31,480 nucleotides of DNA from a virus. The stretch lies in IMG/VR virus record IMGVR_UViG_3300035456_000038, positions 1-31,480 of that record; one strand, given 5' to 3'. Below are positions 23,481 to 28,716 of this stretch, piece by piece. Below the pieces are notes generated by a model, which worked only from the letters and a program-made list of their open reading frames with translations, was not told where the DNA came from and ran no database searches. Made by a program: the position numbers and the translations under genes. The number at the start of each line of letters is the position of its first letter. Position 1 is the first letter of the stretch.

Positions 23481-23510
23481 CGTTTCACGAGATGCGTTTC
23501 ACGAACGACG
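23481..23510. repeat. GTTTCACG repeat
   Basis: CGTTTCACGAGATGCGTTTCACGAACG lies between the transglycosylase and the next gene, two direct units of the GTGAAGCG family with A in place of G in the core. It is the most diverged array. Confidence 0.55.
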
Positions 23511-23511
23511 C

Positions 23512-24144
23512 CTATTTCACAGATACCGCCTGATATTTTTCTCCGGCAGCGCGAATCTTGTAAGGGTAATTGATGTTAACCTTGCATAGACTCAGTTTGC
23601 CGGTACTGGTTTGGATGACCCGCCTTTTACAGCAGGCTTCAACTGCTTTGTATTCGCAACTGGCAGCATTCTCGATTTCCCTTTTAATAGTTTCGACCCC
23701 GCCGTTATAAGCGCGAAAGGCATAATGCCAATCCTTGCAGGAGACTTCGCTGTACAGATACCGGTCGTAAAGGATCATCGCGCGTATTGCCCAGCGCGGA
23801 TTCTGCGGTTGTGCTTTACTGGAAATACTATGCAGGGATTTCTCCTTGCTATGCAGCCACTGTGCAGTAGCCGGTGTAAATTGCCCTAAACCAATATCCC
23901 CGGTGACGCCGGTAACACTAGAAATACAATTGGATTCGACTTCAATCTGTCCCATAAAGTCGTGCGCCGGGGCATCCATCCCAGCATAGAGTCTTGTTTC
24001 TCTCACAACGTGCGGCCAATATTTCAGACAATGGTTGATATTGCCCGAAATACGCTGTCCTCCCTCACATACCGAGGGTAAAAGCGAGAACGACAGCAGC
24101 GTAAAGAATGCCGCGAAAAACCATAATGCTGCGCATTTCTTCAT
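23512..24144 (-). CDS. lytic transglycosylase endolysin
   Basis: 210 residues. It cuts peptidoglycan to release phage. A signal peptide (CAALWFFAAFFTLLSFSLLP) ends near residue 27, so export through Sec is likely. The SLT domain follows: catalytic Glu in GQIEVESNCISS, then GDIGLGQFTPATAQW and the AFRAYNGG motif near residue 155. Several cysteines in the C-terminal third (ASCEYKAVEACC) may form disulfides. GAGGAG lies eight bases upstream. The first 80 bases overlap the end of the holin-like gene in another frame. Confidence 0.9.
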   Translation of the reverse strand: MKKCAALWFFAAFFTLLSFSLLPSVCEGGQRISGNINHCLKYWPHVVRETRLYAGMDAPAHDFMGQIEVESNCISSVTGVTGDIGLGQFTPATAQWLHSKEKSLHSISSKAQPQNPRWAIRAMILYDRYLYSEVSCKDWHYAFRAYNGGVETIKREIENAASCEYKAVEACCKRRVIQTSTGKLSLCKVNINYPYKIRAAGEKYQAVSVK

Positions 24145-24391
24145 GCGATAACTCCTCAGATCGACCGTAATAAGGTTTAAAAAAACAACTCCACATTAAT
24201 TCAGCGCAACCTACCCCGAAGAAAGCCAGGGCTGCCTTATAAACTATAATTCGCAAGGCGTTTTCTCCCTGTGATAGATAGACGGCGGGAACGGCAATCA
24301 AAATAACCAGGCCGAAACGCAGCAAATATTTTTTTGTTTCCTGTTCAAAAGCCTTGATAAATTTTGATTTTACAGTTTTAAGTTTTTCCAT
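24065..24391 (-). CDS. holin-like membrane protein
   Basis: 108 residues from an ATG with GAGG six bases upstream; the longer frame to 24451 runs through a GC-rich hairpin. Three hydrophobic spans are visible: LLRFGLVILIAVPAVYL (~25-42), IIVYKAALAFFGVGCAELMW (~50-70) and IMVFRGILYAAVVLAFTLGM (~88-108). The N-terminus is basic. Size, three spans and position just before the transglycosylase fit a class I type phage holin that controls endolysin release. With an endolysin that has its own signal peptide it would act more like a pinholin or timing factor. Confidence 0.75.
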   Translation of the reverse strand: MEKLKTVKSKFIKAFEQETKKYLLRFGLVILIAVPAVYLSQGENALRIIVYKAALAFFGVGCAELMWSCFFKPYYGRSEELSHEEMRSIMVFRGILYAAVVLAFTLGM

Positions 24392-24410
24392 AAATAACCT
24401 CGTGTGTTTT

Positions 24411-24447
24411 CCCCGGCCGGGTTTAGCCCGTAATCCCGGCCGGGATA
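24411..24447 (-). repeat. GC-rich hairpin in the lysis leader
   Basis: Two CCCGGCCGGG palindromes, 13 bases apart, can pair with each other in a stem of at least ten pairs. It lies between the strong terminator at 24507 and the holin start at 24391, in the 5' leader of the late lysis genes if transcription starts just upstream. No T-run follows. A role in leader structure or late-start control is possible. Confidence 0.5.
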
Positions 24448-24506
24448 GCAAAGAAGAAACCTGGCTAGATTCTTATTCTTTTCATGATGCCCTCTAAGAG
24501 AGATAG

Positions 24507-24553
24507 AAAATAAAAAAGCCCGGCTATCGGGATTTAATCCGACAACCGGGCTT
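24507..24553 (-). terminator. strong intrinsic terminator
   Basis: Minus-strand stem AAGCCCGGTTGTCGG pairs with CCCGATAGCCGGGCTT (about 15 pairs, two G-U) around an A/T loop, followed by TTTTTTATTTT. This ends transcripts coming from the accessory region and from the candidate promoter at 24695-24723, before the lysis and late genes begin. Late genes must start downstream of it or rely on antitermination. Confidence 0.9.
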
Positions 24554-24690
24554 CATGAGCCTCTCTTTGCAAAATGGGCGGTCTAGCCGCCTCTATAATT
24601 TTAAAAGATCATTTCTAATTTTGGCTTCCCTCTGCTTGGCCAAAGGGAAGCCGGGAGATTCCTTATGAGCATCCAGCTCGCTTCGATTAA
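24507..24690 (-). ncRNA. candidate small RNA or attenuated leader
   Basis: From the promoter-like sequence at 24695-24723 to the terminator at 24507-24553 is a ~180-base transcript with no supported reading frame. It contains two further hairpins: GGCTTCCCT/AGGGAAGCC (24622-24653) and GGCGG/CCGCC (24577-24592). The gene-free stretch 24392-24870 as a whole holds, from right to left, a dispersed hairpin repeat, a terminator, an AT-rich segment, this candidate RNA, its terminator and the GC-rich leader hairpin. No riboswitch class was recognised. It could be a regulatory RNA, or a leader whose terminator is overcome for late expression. Confidence 0.4.
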
Positions 24691-24694
24691 CTAC

Positions 24695-24723
24695 ACCATA
24701 AACCAGCAATTGTGAAAAATCAA
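24695..24723 (-). promoter_or_regulatory. sigma70-like promoter candidate
   Basis: TTGATT (24723-24718), 17 bases, then TATGGT (24700-24695) on the minus strand, within AT-rich DNA just after a terminator. Four of six bases match in each hexamer. It is the best promoter candidate seen and would drive the candidate RNA and, with readthrough, the lysis genes. Confidence 0.4.
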
Positions 24724-24801
24724 GCTTTTTTTACAAAAATTTGCAATTATTTTTAATTTCTGCTATTTTTATATATTTACCAAAATTCAAACAAGAAAAA
24801 G

Positions 24802-24830
24802 ATAAAAAAAAAGGGCGACTTATTCGCCCT
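24802..24830 (-). terminator. intrinsic terminator after the accessory genes
   Basis: Minus-strand AGGGCGA/TCGCCCT stem (seven pairs, ATAAG loop) followed by nine T. It lies 41 bases after the stop of the 69-residue gene and should end the early/accessory transcript. Confidence 0.88.
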
Positions 24831-24840
24831 GAAATTTCTT

Positions 24841-24869
24841 TGTCATTCCCGACCTGATCGGGAATCCAG
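24841..24869. repeat. TGTCATTCC-type inverted repeat
   Basis: TGTCATTCCCGACC-TGA-TCGGGAATCCAG, directly after a stop codon. Other copies lie at 25341, 28151 and 30804. The ends TGTCAT and ATCCAG are constant while the stem bases vary. ATTCCC-N-GGGAAT repeats are like the neisserial dRS3 family. Confidence 0.8.
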
Positions 24870-24870
24870 T

Positions 24871-25080
24871 TTATTTCGGTTTTTCTAATCCTTTTAATAA
24901 TCGTTTTATCCATTTTGGGATCGCATCACGAAAAGCCGCACTAAGTTCTTCCCTTTCTTTATTAACCCTATAAGATGTTGCGCCTAGCGTGTTTGATAGT
25001 TCTTTTTCTATCTCAGCATCAGTTGCTCTCTCCGGTAAAGAATAATAATCCCGGAGGTAAACAATAAGTTCTTTATTCAT
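24871..25080 (-). CDS. small helical protein, last accessory gene
   Basis: 69 residues, starting MNKELIVYLRDYYSLPERAT, with GGAGGG a few bases upstream. It is predicted to be all-helical with an acidic first half (ATDAEIEKELSNTLG) and a basic amphipathic end (WIKRLLKGLEKPK). It is followed by a hairpin repeat and then a terminator, so it closes the accessory transcript. No family is recognised; it has no obvious Mor/C-type activator features although it lies where Mu has its middle/late switch. Confidence 0.7.
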   Translation of the reverse strand: MNKELIVYLRDYYSLPERATDAEIEKELSNTLGATSYRVNKEREELSAAFRDAIPKWIKRLLKGLEKPK

Positions 25081-25103
25081 ACTTTTTCCCTCCTAGATTT
25101 ACC

Positions 25104-25286
25104 CTAAAGGGCACTTCGCCGGTCGCCGCGAGATAACAACCATATTCCTAAAAAAACACACGCGCATATTGCAATGACACAACCCCAACAAAGCAAAGCA
25201 CCTTTAATACCAAGTTCATTAATTGCAATAATGGTAACTCCAACCAATGGTAATGCTATTAAACCATACCCTAAAATTTTTTTCAT
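25104..25286 (-). CDS. small two-span membrane protein
   Basis: 60 residues from an ATG with AGAGGTG six bases upstream. Spans: ILGYGLIALPLVGVTIIAI and ALLCWGCVIAICACVFLGIWLL, followed by a basic tail (SRGDRRSAL). The second span has four cysteines. It could be a second holin/antiholin or a superinfection-exclusion protein, but nothing beyond a membrane location can be supported. Confidence 0.65.
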   Translation of the reverse strand: MKKILGYGLIALPLVGVTIIAINELGIKGALLCWGCVIAICACVFLGIWLLSRGDRRSAL

Positions 25287-25340
25287 AATACACCTCTCAA
25301 AACTACTGGACAACAACCATAACAACTTTTCCCTCTCCTA

Positions 25341-25365
25341 GATTCCCGACTGCGCGGGAATGACA
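25341..25365. repeat. TGTCATTCC-type inverted repeat
   Basis: GATTCCCGACTGCGCGGGAATGACA, an incomplete copy in inverted orientation to the one at 24841, between two very small genes. Confidence 0.75.
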
Positions 25366-25383
25366 ACGCTTATGGCTCAGCTT

Positions 25384-25557
25384 TCACTGTTTACTAAGTA
25401 ATGAAAAATGTTTTTCGTTGTTAGCAAATAGCCATTCTTTAAATTTTTCAATCTCTTCGGCAGGAAGATCTTTTGTGGGAACCATATCGTTCATAATTGA
25501 CATGATAATCCGCATCCTCGTAAGGTTTGCGTAAGTGATATACTTTTTTTCGTCCAT
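25384..25557 (-). CDS. small protein of 57 residues, unknown
   Basis: A 57-codon frame with an excellent AAGGAGGG site eight bases before the ATG. The protein starts MDEKKYITYANLTRMRIIMS and contains an acidic amphipathic helix (LPAEEIEKFKEWLFANNEKH), suggesting a small helical bundle. It follows the SGNH-like lipoprotein gene after 12 bases. The overlapping 73-codon frame to 25669 is a shadow of the lipoprotein gene. The strong ribosome binding site makes this a real gene; its function is unknown. Confidence 0.75.
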   Translation of the reverse strand: MDEKKYITYANLTRMRIIMSIMNDMVPTKDLPAEEIEKFKEWLFANNEKHFSLLSKQ

Positions 25558-25569
25558 AATAATCCCTCC

Positions 25570-26151
25570 TTATAGTGCCGCCTTCAATTCCAGCACCTTT
25601 GCTTTGATCAGTGCATTCATAGTTGCGTCCGGATTTATTCCATCCGTGGATGTGAAAGCCATTGCCCATGTATCCACGTAATATTTTGTGCCGCAGATTC
25701 CTTTGATGCTGGTGTTCAGTTCAATAATTTTTGCATGATCGTAGCCGGTAGGAATCTCCGGGATCCCCACGCAGAAGGTATCGCCTTTAATCGACCAGAA
25801 GGTCTTGGCATAACTAACAATCACGTGAGTTAAATCCTGATCAGCAGCTCCGGTGAGATCGTTAATTCCTATGAAGAGGACGGCATTATTCGGCCAAAGC
25901 AATCGGGAATCCGGATTGTCAATGAATAACTGCATCTTCGCCCCTTTAACACCATCGTTTTCCGAACCCGTCCAAAAATTTGCCAGATTCCATGCCATTG
26001 TATCGCCCTTGATTGTCCAGGCCTGAACAGTGGCGGGATATACGGGCGGTGTGGTAGTAGTATCTTCATCATCGCTTTTTTCACAAGATGAAAGCAAAAG
26101 CAATATTGCCACAACGGCTATAATCGACAAATAAAAATGCATCTTTTTCAT
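25570..26151 (-). CDS. lipoprotein with degenerate SGNH-hydrolase-like fold
   Basis: 193 residues from an ATG with GAGGAGG seven bases upstream. A signal peptide ends in the lipobox LLSSC (Cys23), so the protein should be lipid-anchored in the envelope; the mature start is acidic (EKSDDED). Three places resemble SGNH/GDSL hydrolase blocks: GDT at 49-51 (block I, Ser replaced by Thr), IGINDL at 94-99 (block III, Asn kept) and DGIN at 170-173 (block V DxxH with His replaced by Asn). If the assignment is right the enzyme has lost two catalytic residues and may be a binding or exclusion protein. It is not part of the Mu core, so it looks like a cargo (moron) gene that could change the lysogen surface. 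A dispersed repeat ends 13 bases before its start. Confidence 0.7.
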   Translation of the reverse strand: MKKMHFYLSIIAVVAILLLLSSCEKSDDEDTTTTPPVYPATVQAWTIKGDTMAWNLANFWTGSENDGVKGAKMQLFIDNPDSRLLWPNNAVLFIGINDLTGAADQDLTHVIVSYAKTFWSIKGDTFCVGIPEIPTGYDHAKIIELNTSIKGICGTKYYVDTWAMAFTSTDGINPDATMNALIKAKVLELKAAL

Positions 26152-26164
26152 ATTGACCCTCCTC

Positions 26165-26221
26165 AATGAGCCTGTGGATCCCAAAGCGAATTGATCCCGT
26201 CACCGCAGGTGATCGGGACTA
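26165..26221 (+). repeat. two-hairpin dispersed repeat, copy B
   Basis: AATGAGCCTGTGGATCCC, then AAAGCGAATTGATCCC and the hairpin TCACC-GCA-GGTGA. The 3' arm of the first hairpin is deleted, as if by slippage between the two GATCCC-like segments. It lies upstream of the lipoprotein gene in the same orientation as copies A, C and D. Confidence 0.75.
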
Positions 26222-26243
26222 GTACATTAATCTCATATCAATT

Positions 26244-26426
26244 TCAGCCTGCCACTGCAAGCTTTTCCATGTATATCCAGTGTCCGCAATGTTTACATTT
26301 TACGCGGAATTTTTCAGCGTCCGCTTCCAGTATAATGTGACGGCAAATAGGACAGAGAAACTCCGGCCCCGGATTACAATCCATCTTCTGCTTTTTGGCG
26401 ATGACTCTATAGCCGGGATTCAGCAT
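26244..26426 (-). CDS. Com-like zinc-finger protein
   Basis: 60 residues from the ATG that overlaps the upstream stop (ATGCTGA); a GTG 15 bases earlier is possible. It has a CPIC ... CKHC pair of CxxC motifs around EADAEKFRVK and ends IYMEKLAVAG, much like Mu Com, the small zinc protein that binds mom mRNA and activates its translation. No mom gene is seen next to it, so here it may act on another message or only share the zinc ribbon. Confidence 0.7.
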   Translation of the reverse strand: MLNPGYRVIAKKQKMDCNPGPEFLCPICRHIILEADAEKFRVKCKHCGHWIYMEKLAVAG

Positions 26427-26632
26427 GGTCGATGTCCCCACAATCCGCGAGCGTGGTTATAGGTGAACCAGAGACTGATCAGAAAGCCGCCCCATTGCCC
26501 GGCATCCAATGTCGCGTATATCCAGAACGGCTGACCGCATAAGCCAGCGATGAAACCGAACCGGTAATGTTTACCCGCAAAAGCCCAGATAGAAAGGCCG
26601 GAAAAGATAACTATTGCGATTTGAGATATCAT
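26420..26632 (-). CDS. small two-span membrane protein
   Basis: 70 residues. Two hydrophobic spans (ISQIAIVIFSGLSIWAFA and FGFIAGLCGQPFWIYATL) and a Trp-rich third segment (GGFLISLWFTYNHARGLWG). Short proteins with this GLxGQPFWIYATxxAGQWG pattern occur in phage accessory regions; their role is unknown. The start overlaps the upstream stop by one base, the end overlaps the Com-like gene by seven bases. Confidence 0.75.
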   Translation of the reverse strand: MISQIAIVIFSGLSIWAFAGKHYRFGFIAGLCGQPFWIYATLDAGQWGGFLISLWFTYNHARGLWGHRPC

Positions 26633-27210
26633 TACTTGCCTCCGATGCTTTTGATGATAACGCCAACACGGGTAAGGTTCGCTTTTACTTGCTCGTCGGA
26701 CAAAGCAGAGGGCTTTTCATCGCAACGGCAGCGAAAACCGACAGGGGTTTCCTCCGTAGAAAAGCCGAACCCGCCCAACGACTTACTCTCGCGGGCACGC
26801 AGATCTTTCTCTGTCGTCTTCGATTTGTCTTTGCCTTCACGCTCGGAGATACCGATCATTATTTTTTTAAGATAGTTATGGTTCTCCAAATGTTGTCCAA
26901 AGTCTTTCTTGACGCAGATGTCCAACGCTTCGCCAATACCAGCGTGGCTTATCGCGTATGTCTTTTTCTGATAGCTGAATGCCTGAGCATCAAAAAGCTT
27001 TTTCATTTCTTCCAGGATGATCCGCAGTTTTTTGGCTTTGATGTGAAACGGCGTTACTCCAAACAACTGGCAATAACCCATAACCAGGTGCGAATAGCGT
27101 GTTCCGAAAGAAGGCAGTGCCTCAAAGACATATTTCAAATCTTTATCCATCTGAATCGTCATAATATCAATTTCCTTTGTGCAGTAAGGGCAGTTGAGGG
27201 TTGTGGTCAT
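26632..27210 (-). CDS. phage protein with N-terminal CPYC motif, unknown
   Basis: 192 residues. It begins MTTTLNCPYCTKEID, then a long helical middle (YSHLVMGYCQLFGVTP, then IILEEMKKLFDAQAFSYQKK, then NHNYLKKIMIGISERE) and a basic/polar linker before a C-terminal helix (DEQVKANLTRVGVIIKSI). Two further Cys (FRCRC) might complete a metal site with the first pair. The arrangement suggests a nucleic-acid or replication-associated protein, but no family can be named. The ATG is preceded by AAAGG-CTCATT provided by a dispersed repeat, exactly as for the tape measure. Confidence 0.7.
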   Translation of the reverse strand: MTTTLNCPYCTKEIDIMTIQMDKDLKYVFEALPSFGTRYSHLVMGYCQLFGVTPFHIKAKKLRIILEEMKKLFDAQAFSYQKKTYAISHAGIGEALDICVKKDFGQHLENHNYLKKIMIGISEREGKDKSKTTEKDLRARESKSLGGFGFSTEETPVGFRCRCDEKPSALSDEQVKANLTRVGVIIKSIGGK

Positions 27211-27282
27211 AATGAGCCTTTGTTTTCCGCAACGCGGAAAACATTAGAGCGAATTATCCCTGAGCGCAGCGAACGGGATGCG
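27211..27282 (+). repeat. two-hairpin dispersed repeat, copy C
   Basis: AATGAGCCTTT, a 9-bp stem GTTTTCCGC/GCGGAAAAC with a three-base loop, ATTAG, the core AGCGAATTATCCC and a CCCTGAGCGC...CGGG segment. It has the longest first stem of all copies, with a sequence unrelated to the other copies' stems. It supplies the AAAGG site of the 192-residue gene. Confidence 0.8.
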
Positions 27283-27352
27283 TGCAAAATCCCGCTTATA
27301 ATATTAGTGGAAAAGTACAAATAATTTATCATCATTTTTTAACATCTCAATT

Positions 27353-27371
27353 TTGCTTATATTATAAGCAA
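27353..27371. promoter_or_regulatory. 19-bp perfect palindrome, possible operator
   Basis: TTGCTTATA-T-TATAAGCAA, nine bases on each arm, containing TATAAT on the minus strand. It lies ~145 bases upstream of the 192-residue gene. It could be a repressor operator on an internal promoter, but no good -35 box is seen 17 bases upstream. Confidence 0.35.
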
Positions 27372-27403
27372 TAAAGGACACACCTTTAATAATGCTTGAG
27401 CGG

Positions 27404-27661
27404 TTAGTAACCAAATCTGTGTCTGCGCTTGCATTTTGAATGTTGAAGAAAAGTCTTTCCTTCGATTGTCCATTCCCATTCATAAGCATACCAAGCTGAA
27501 GCATCCATGTGTTTCATCATTCTTCGTGTCCCACTTTTCTTCGTTATGTTGTGAACTGACGAAAGATGTTTCTGAAATTCATCAACATTCAAGCATGTCG
27601 TTGCCTGTGGATCACACTCTGGGCAAGTAAAATAATTATATTCTTCTATGTTTATTCCCAT
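27404..27661 (-). CDS. C2H2-like zinc-finger protein, possibly frameshifted
   Basis: 85 residues. It starts MGINIEEYNYFTCPECDPQA and has a CPEC...C...FQKHLSSVH arrangement typical of a C2H2 zinc finger, then TRRMMKHMDASAWYAYEWEW. Near residue 65 (WTIEGKT) the sequence becomes basic and ends soon (CKRRHRFGY), while a second frame that overlaps it continues plausibly (LFFNIQNASADTDLV ... KLFVLFH) to a stop at 27304. This looks like a single-base frameshift in a ~120-residue gene. The start overlaps the end of the upstream gene. Confidence 0.65.
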   Translation of the reverse strand: MGINIEEYNYFTCPECDPQATTCLNVDEFQKHLSSVHNITKKSGTRRMMKHMDASAWYAYEWEWTIEGKTFLQHSKCKRRHRFGY

Positions 27662-27819
27662 TCTTCACATCCCTTTCGTTCACCGGGTTTTTCTTCACTG
27701 TCCGGGAACCAGAATTTTCTTTTAAAGCAGTATACCCAGCGCCAGCCTTTGCCTGATTTGAAGCCGTAATGATGGCAGGTGGCGCATATTCTTTCGCGTG
27801 GGGCATCAAGGCTTGGCAT
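27652..27819 (-). CDS. small zinc-ribbon protein of 55 residues
   Basis: A 55-codon frame with CCGGAG upstream of the ATG and an overlap with the next gene (the stop lies inside its first codons). The protein has ICATCHHYGFKSGKGW, then WVYCFKRK and KGCEEWE: four to five Cys and two His in a CxxC-x(n)-C-x(n)-C arrangement, likely one zinc site. Phage genomes of this group often have such short 'CxxC...W.YC' proteins; the role is unknown. Confidence 0.75.
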   Translation of the reverse strand: MPSLDAPRERICATCHHYGFKSGKGWRWVYCFKRKFWFPDSEEKPGERKGCEEWE

Positions 27820-27843
27820 GCTTTTCTCCGGCAGTCTCTTTTT

Positions 27844-28125
27844 TTACTCTTTAGCTAAAATTATTCTTAACTTATTACCCACTCCCCATTTTCCACAATC
27901 ACAAGCATCGTAAAACGATATTGAAGCATACAGGGTATTAGGAATATAGGCGTTGTACTTACACATACCCTTCCTCTCCGCCTTACTGATTGTGGATATA
28001 ATGTAAGTCTCTCCTGGATGTACTCCTGCCTCTGTATAGTCTCTGCACAGGTCTCTTTTGTTTTCATCTGAACAGCCTAAAAATATGAACCCTAATATCA
28101 ATACTACTAAAATAATCCTTTTCAT
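27844..28125 (-). CDS. small lipoprotein
   Basis: 93 residues with a signal peptide (KRIILVVLILGFIFLGC) and lipobox FLGC at position 18. The mature part is short and has four more Cys (DLCRDYTE, GMCKYN, ACDCG), probably disulfide-bonded in the periplasm. AGAGGG lies upstream. Envelope lipoproteins of prophages often block superinfection; here that is only a possibility. Confidence 0.75.
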   Translation of the reverse strand: MKRIILVVLILGFIFLGCSDENKRDLCRDYTEAGVHPGETYIISTISKAERKGMCKYNAYIPNTLYASISFYDACDCGKWGVGNKLRIILAKE

Positions 28126-28150
28126 TTTTTACCCTCTCTTTCTTTATTTT

Positions 28151-28178
28151 CTGGATACCGGCCTTCGCCGGTATGACA
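28151..28178. repeat. TGTCATTCC-type inverted repeat, variant stem
   Basis: CTGGATACCGGC-CTTC-GCCGGTATGACA. Compared with the copies at 24841 and 30804 both arms carry matching changes (ATACC/GGTAT for ATTCC/GGAAT), so pairing is kept. It lies between two accessory genes. Confidence 0.75.
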
Positions 28179-28181
28179 CGC

Positions 28182-28496
28182 TTAATTGAACGAACATCTT
28201 TGCTTTTTCTCGTTATAGTAATAGGGCGTAGGATTGCCCTCTTCATAGATGACGGCAGCGGGGAAGCCGTGTTTCTTCCACAGGCGTTTCCATTCCTGTT
28301 GGTCGTTTTTTTTGTCGATATATTCTTGCTGCTGCCGTGCGGTTTCGATTGCGGGTTCCGAAGTCATGTAAAGATAGTTAGTCGCGCCGAGAACGAGAAT
28401 CAGAAAGAAAATACAAAAGATCAACGCGAGATTCAGGCTGTATTCCCGTATCCAGGCGACGGTGGCTTGTCCTGTGCTTTTAATTTTGCTTAACAT
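28182..28496 (-). CDS. single-span membrane protein
   Basis: 104 residues from the ATG that has AAGGA at eight bases; an ATG nine bases earlier has no space for a site, and the longer frame to 28703 overlaps the Cys-rich gene. One membrane span (LALIFCIFFLILVLGATNYL) near residues 25-45 is followed by a charged helix (IDKKNDQQEWKRLWKKHG) and a short tail (YYYNEKKQRCSFN). The topology suggests a short N-terminus in the cytoplasm. Function unknown. Confidence 0.65.
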   Translation of the reverse strand: MLSKIKSTGQATVAWIREYSLNLALIFCIFFLILVLGATNYLYMTSEPAIETARQQQEYIDKKNDQQEWKRLWKKHGFPAAVIYEEGNPTPYYYNEKKQRCSFN

Positions 28497-28521
28497 TACC
28501 TTCATCCTTTCGCGCAGACTC

Positions 28522-28716
28522 TCAGGCAAATGGAGACATGCAGTCGCCAGTCCAAAGACACATGATACAGCCTCCGCGCATTTCTGCTTGAGCATAATAT
28601 TCGCAATTGCATTCGTCCGGATAGCGCTGCACGGTGCATTCTCCGTCTTTATTGCAGTAGTTCTTCTTTTTGGGTTCTTTCGTTTTTTCATCGGGCACCT
28701 CATTTTTTAAGGTCAT
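28522..28716 (-). CDS. small cysteine-rich protein
   Basis: 64 residues starting 17 bases before the end of the Gam gene, with GAGG nine bases upstream. The Lys-rich start (DEKTKEPKKKNYC) is followed by eight Cys between residues 21 and 59 (NYCNKDGEC, DECNCEYY, GGCIMCLW, GDC), probably one or two metal sites. The strong ribosome binding site and the Cys spacing favour this frame over the overlapping 173-codon frame, whose first part is a shadow. No family recognised. Confidence 0.65.
   Translation of the reverse strand: MTLKNEVPDEKTKEPKKKNYCNKDGECTVQRYPDECNCEYYAQAEMRGGCIMCLWTGDCMSPFA

Noticed and set aside
24554-24690. Known riboswitch or tRNA in the gene-free stretch
   Set aside because: The hairpins do not match conserved cores of classes that I can recall and there is no cloverleaf; only a general candidate RNA is reported.
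26244-26441. GTG start for the Com-like gene
   Set aside because: The ATG at 26426 overlaps the upstream stop in the usual coupled manner; the GTG adds only five residues without motif.
26614-27324. A 236-codon plus-strand frame
   Set aside because: Antisense to the 192-residue gene with its repeat-supplied start; composition is that of a shadow frame.
28064-28246. A 60-codon minus-strand frame containing VIPAKAGIQ
   Set aside because: That peptide is the translation of a dispersed hairpin repeat and the frame overlaps two better genes.
28505-28703. N-terminal extension of the single-span membrane protein
   Set aside because: The extension overlaps the Cys-rich 64-residue gene, which has its own strong ribosome binding site; the internal ATG at 28496 has AAGGA at a good distance.
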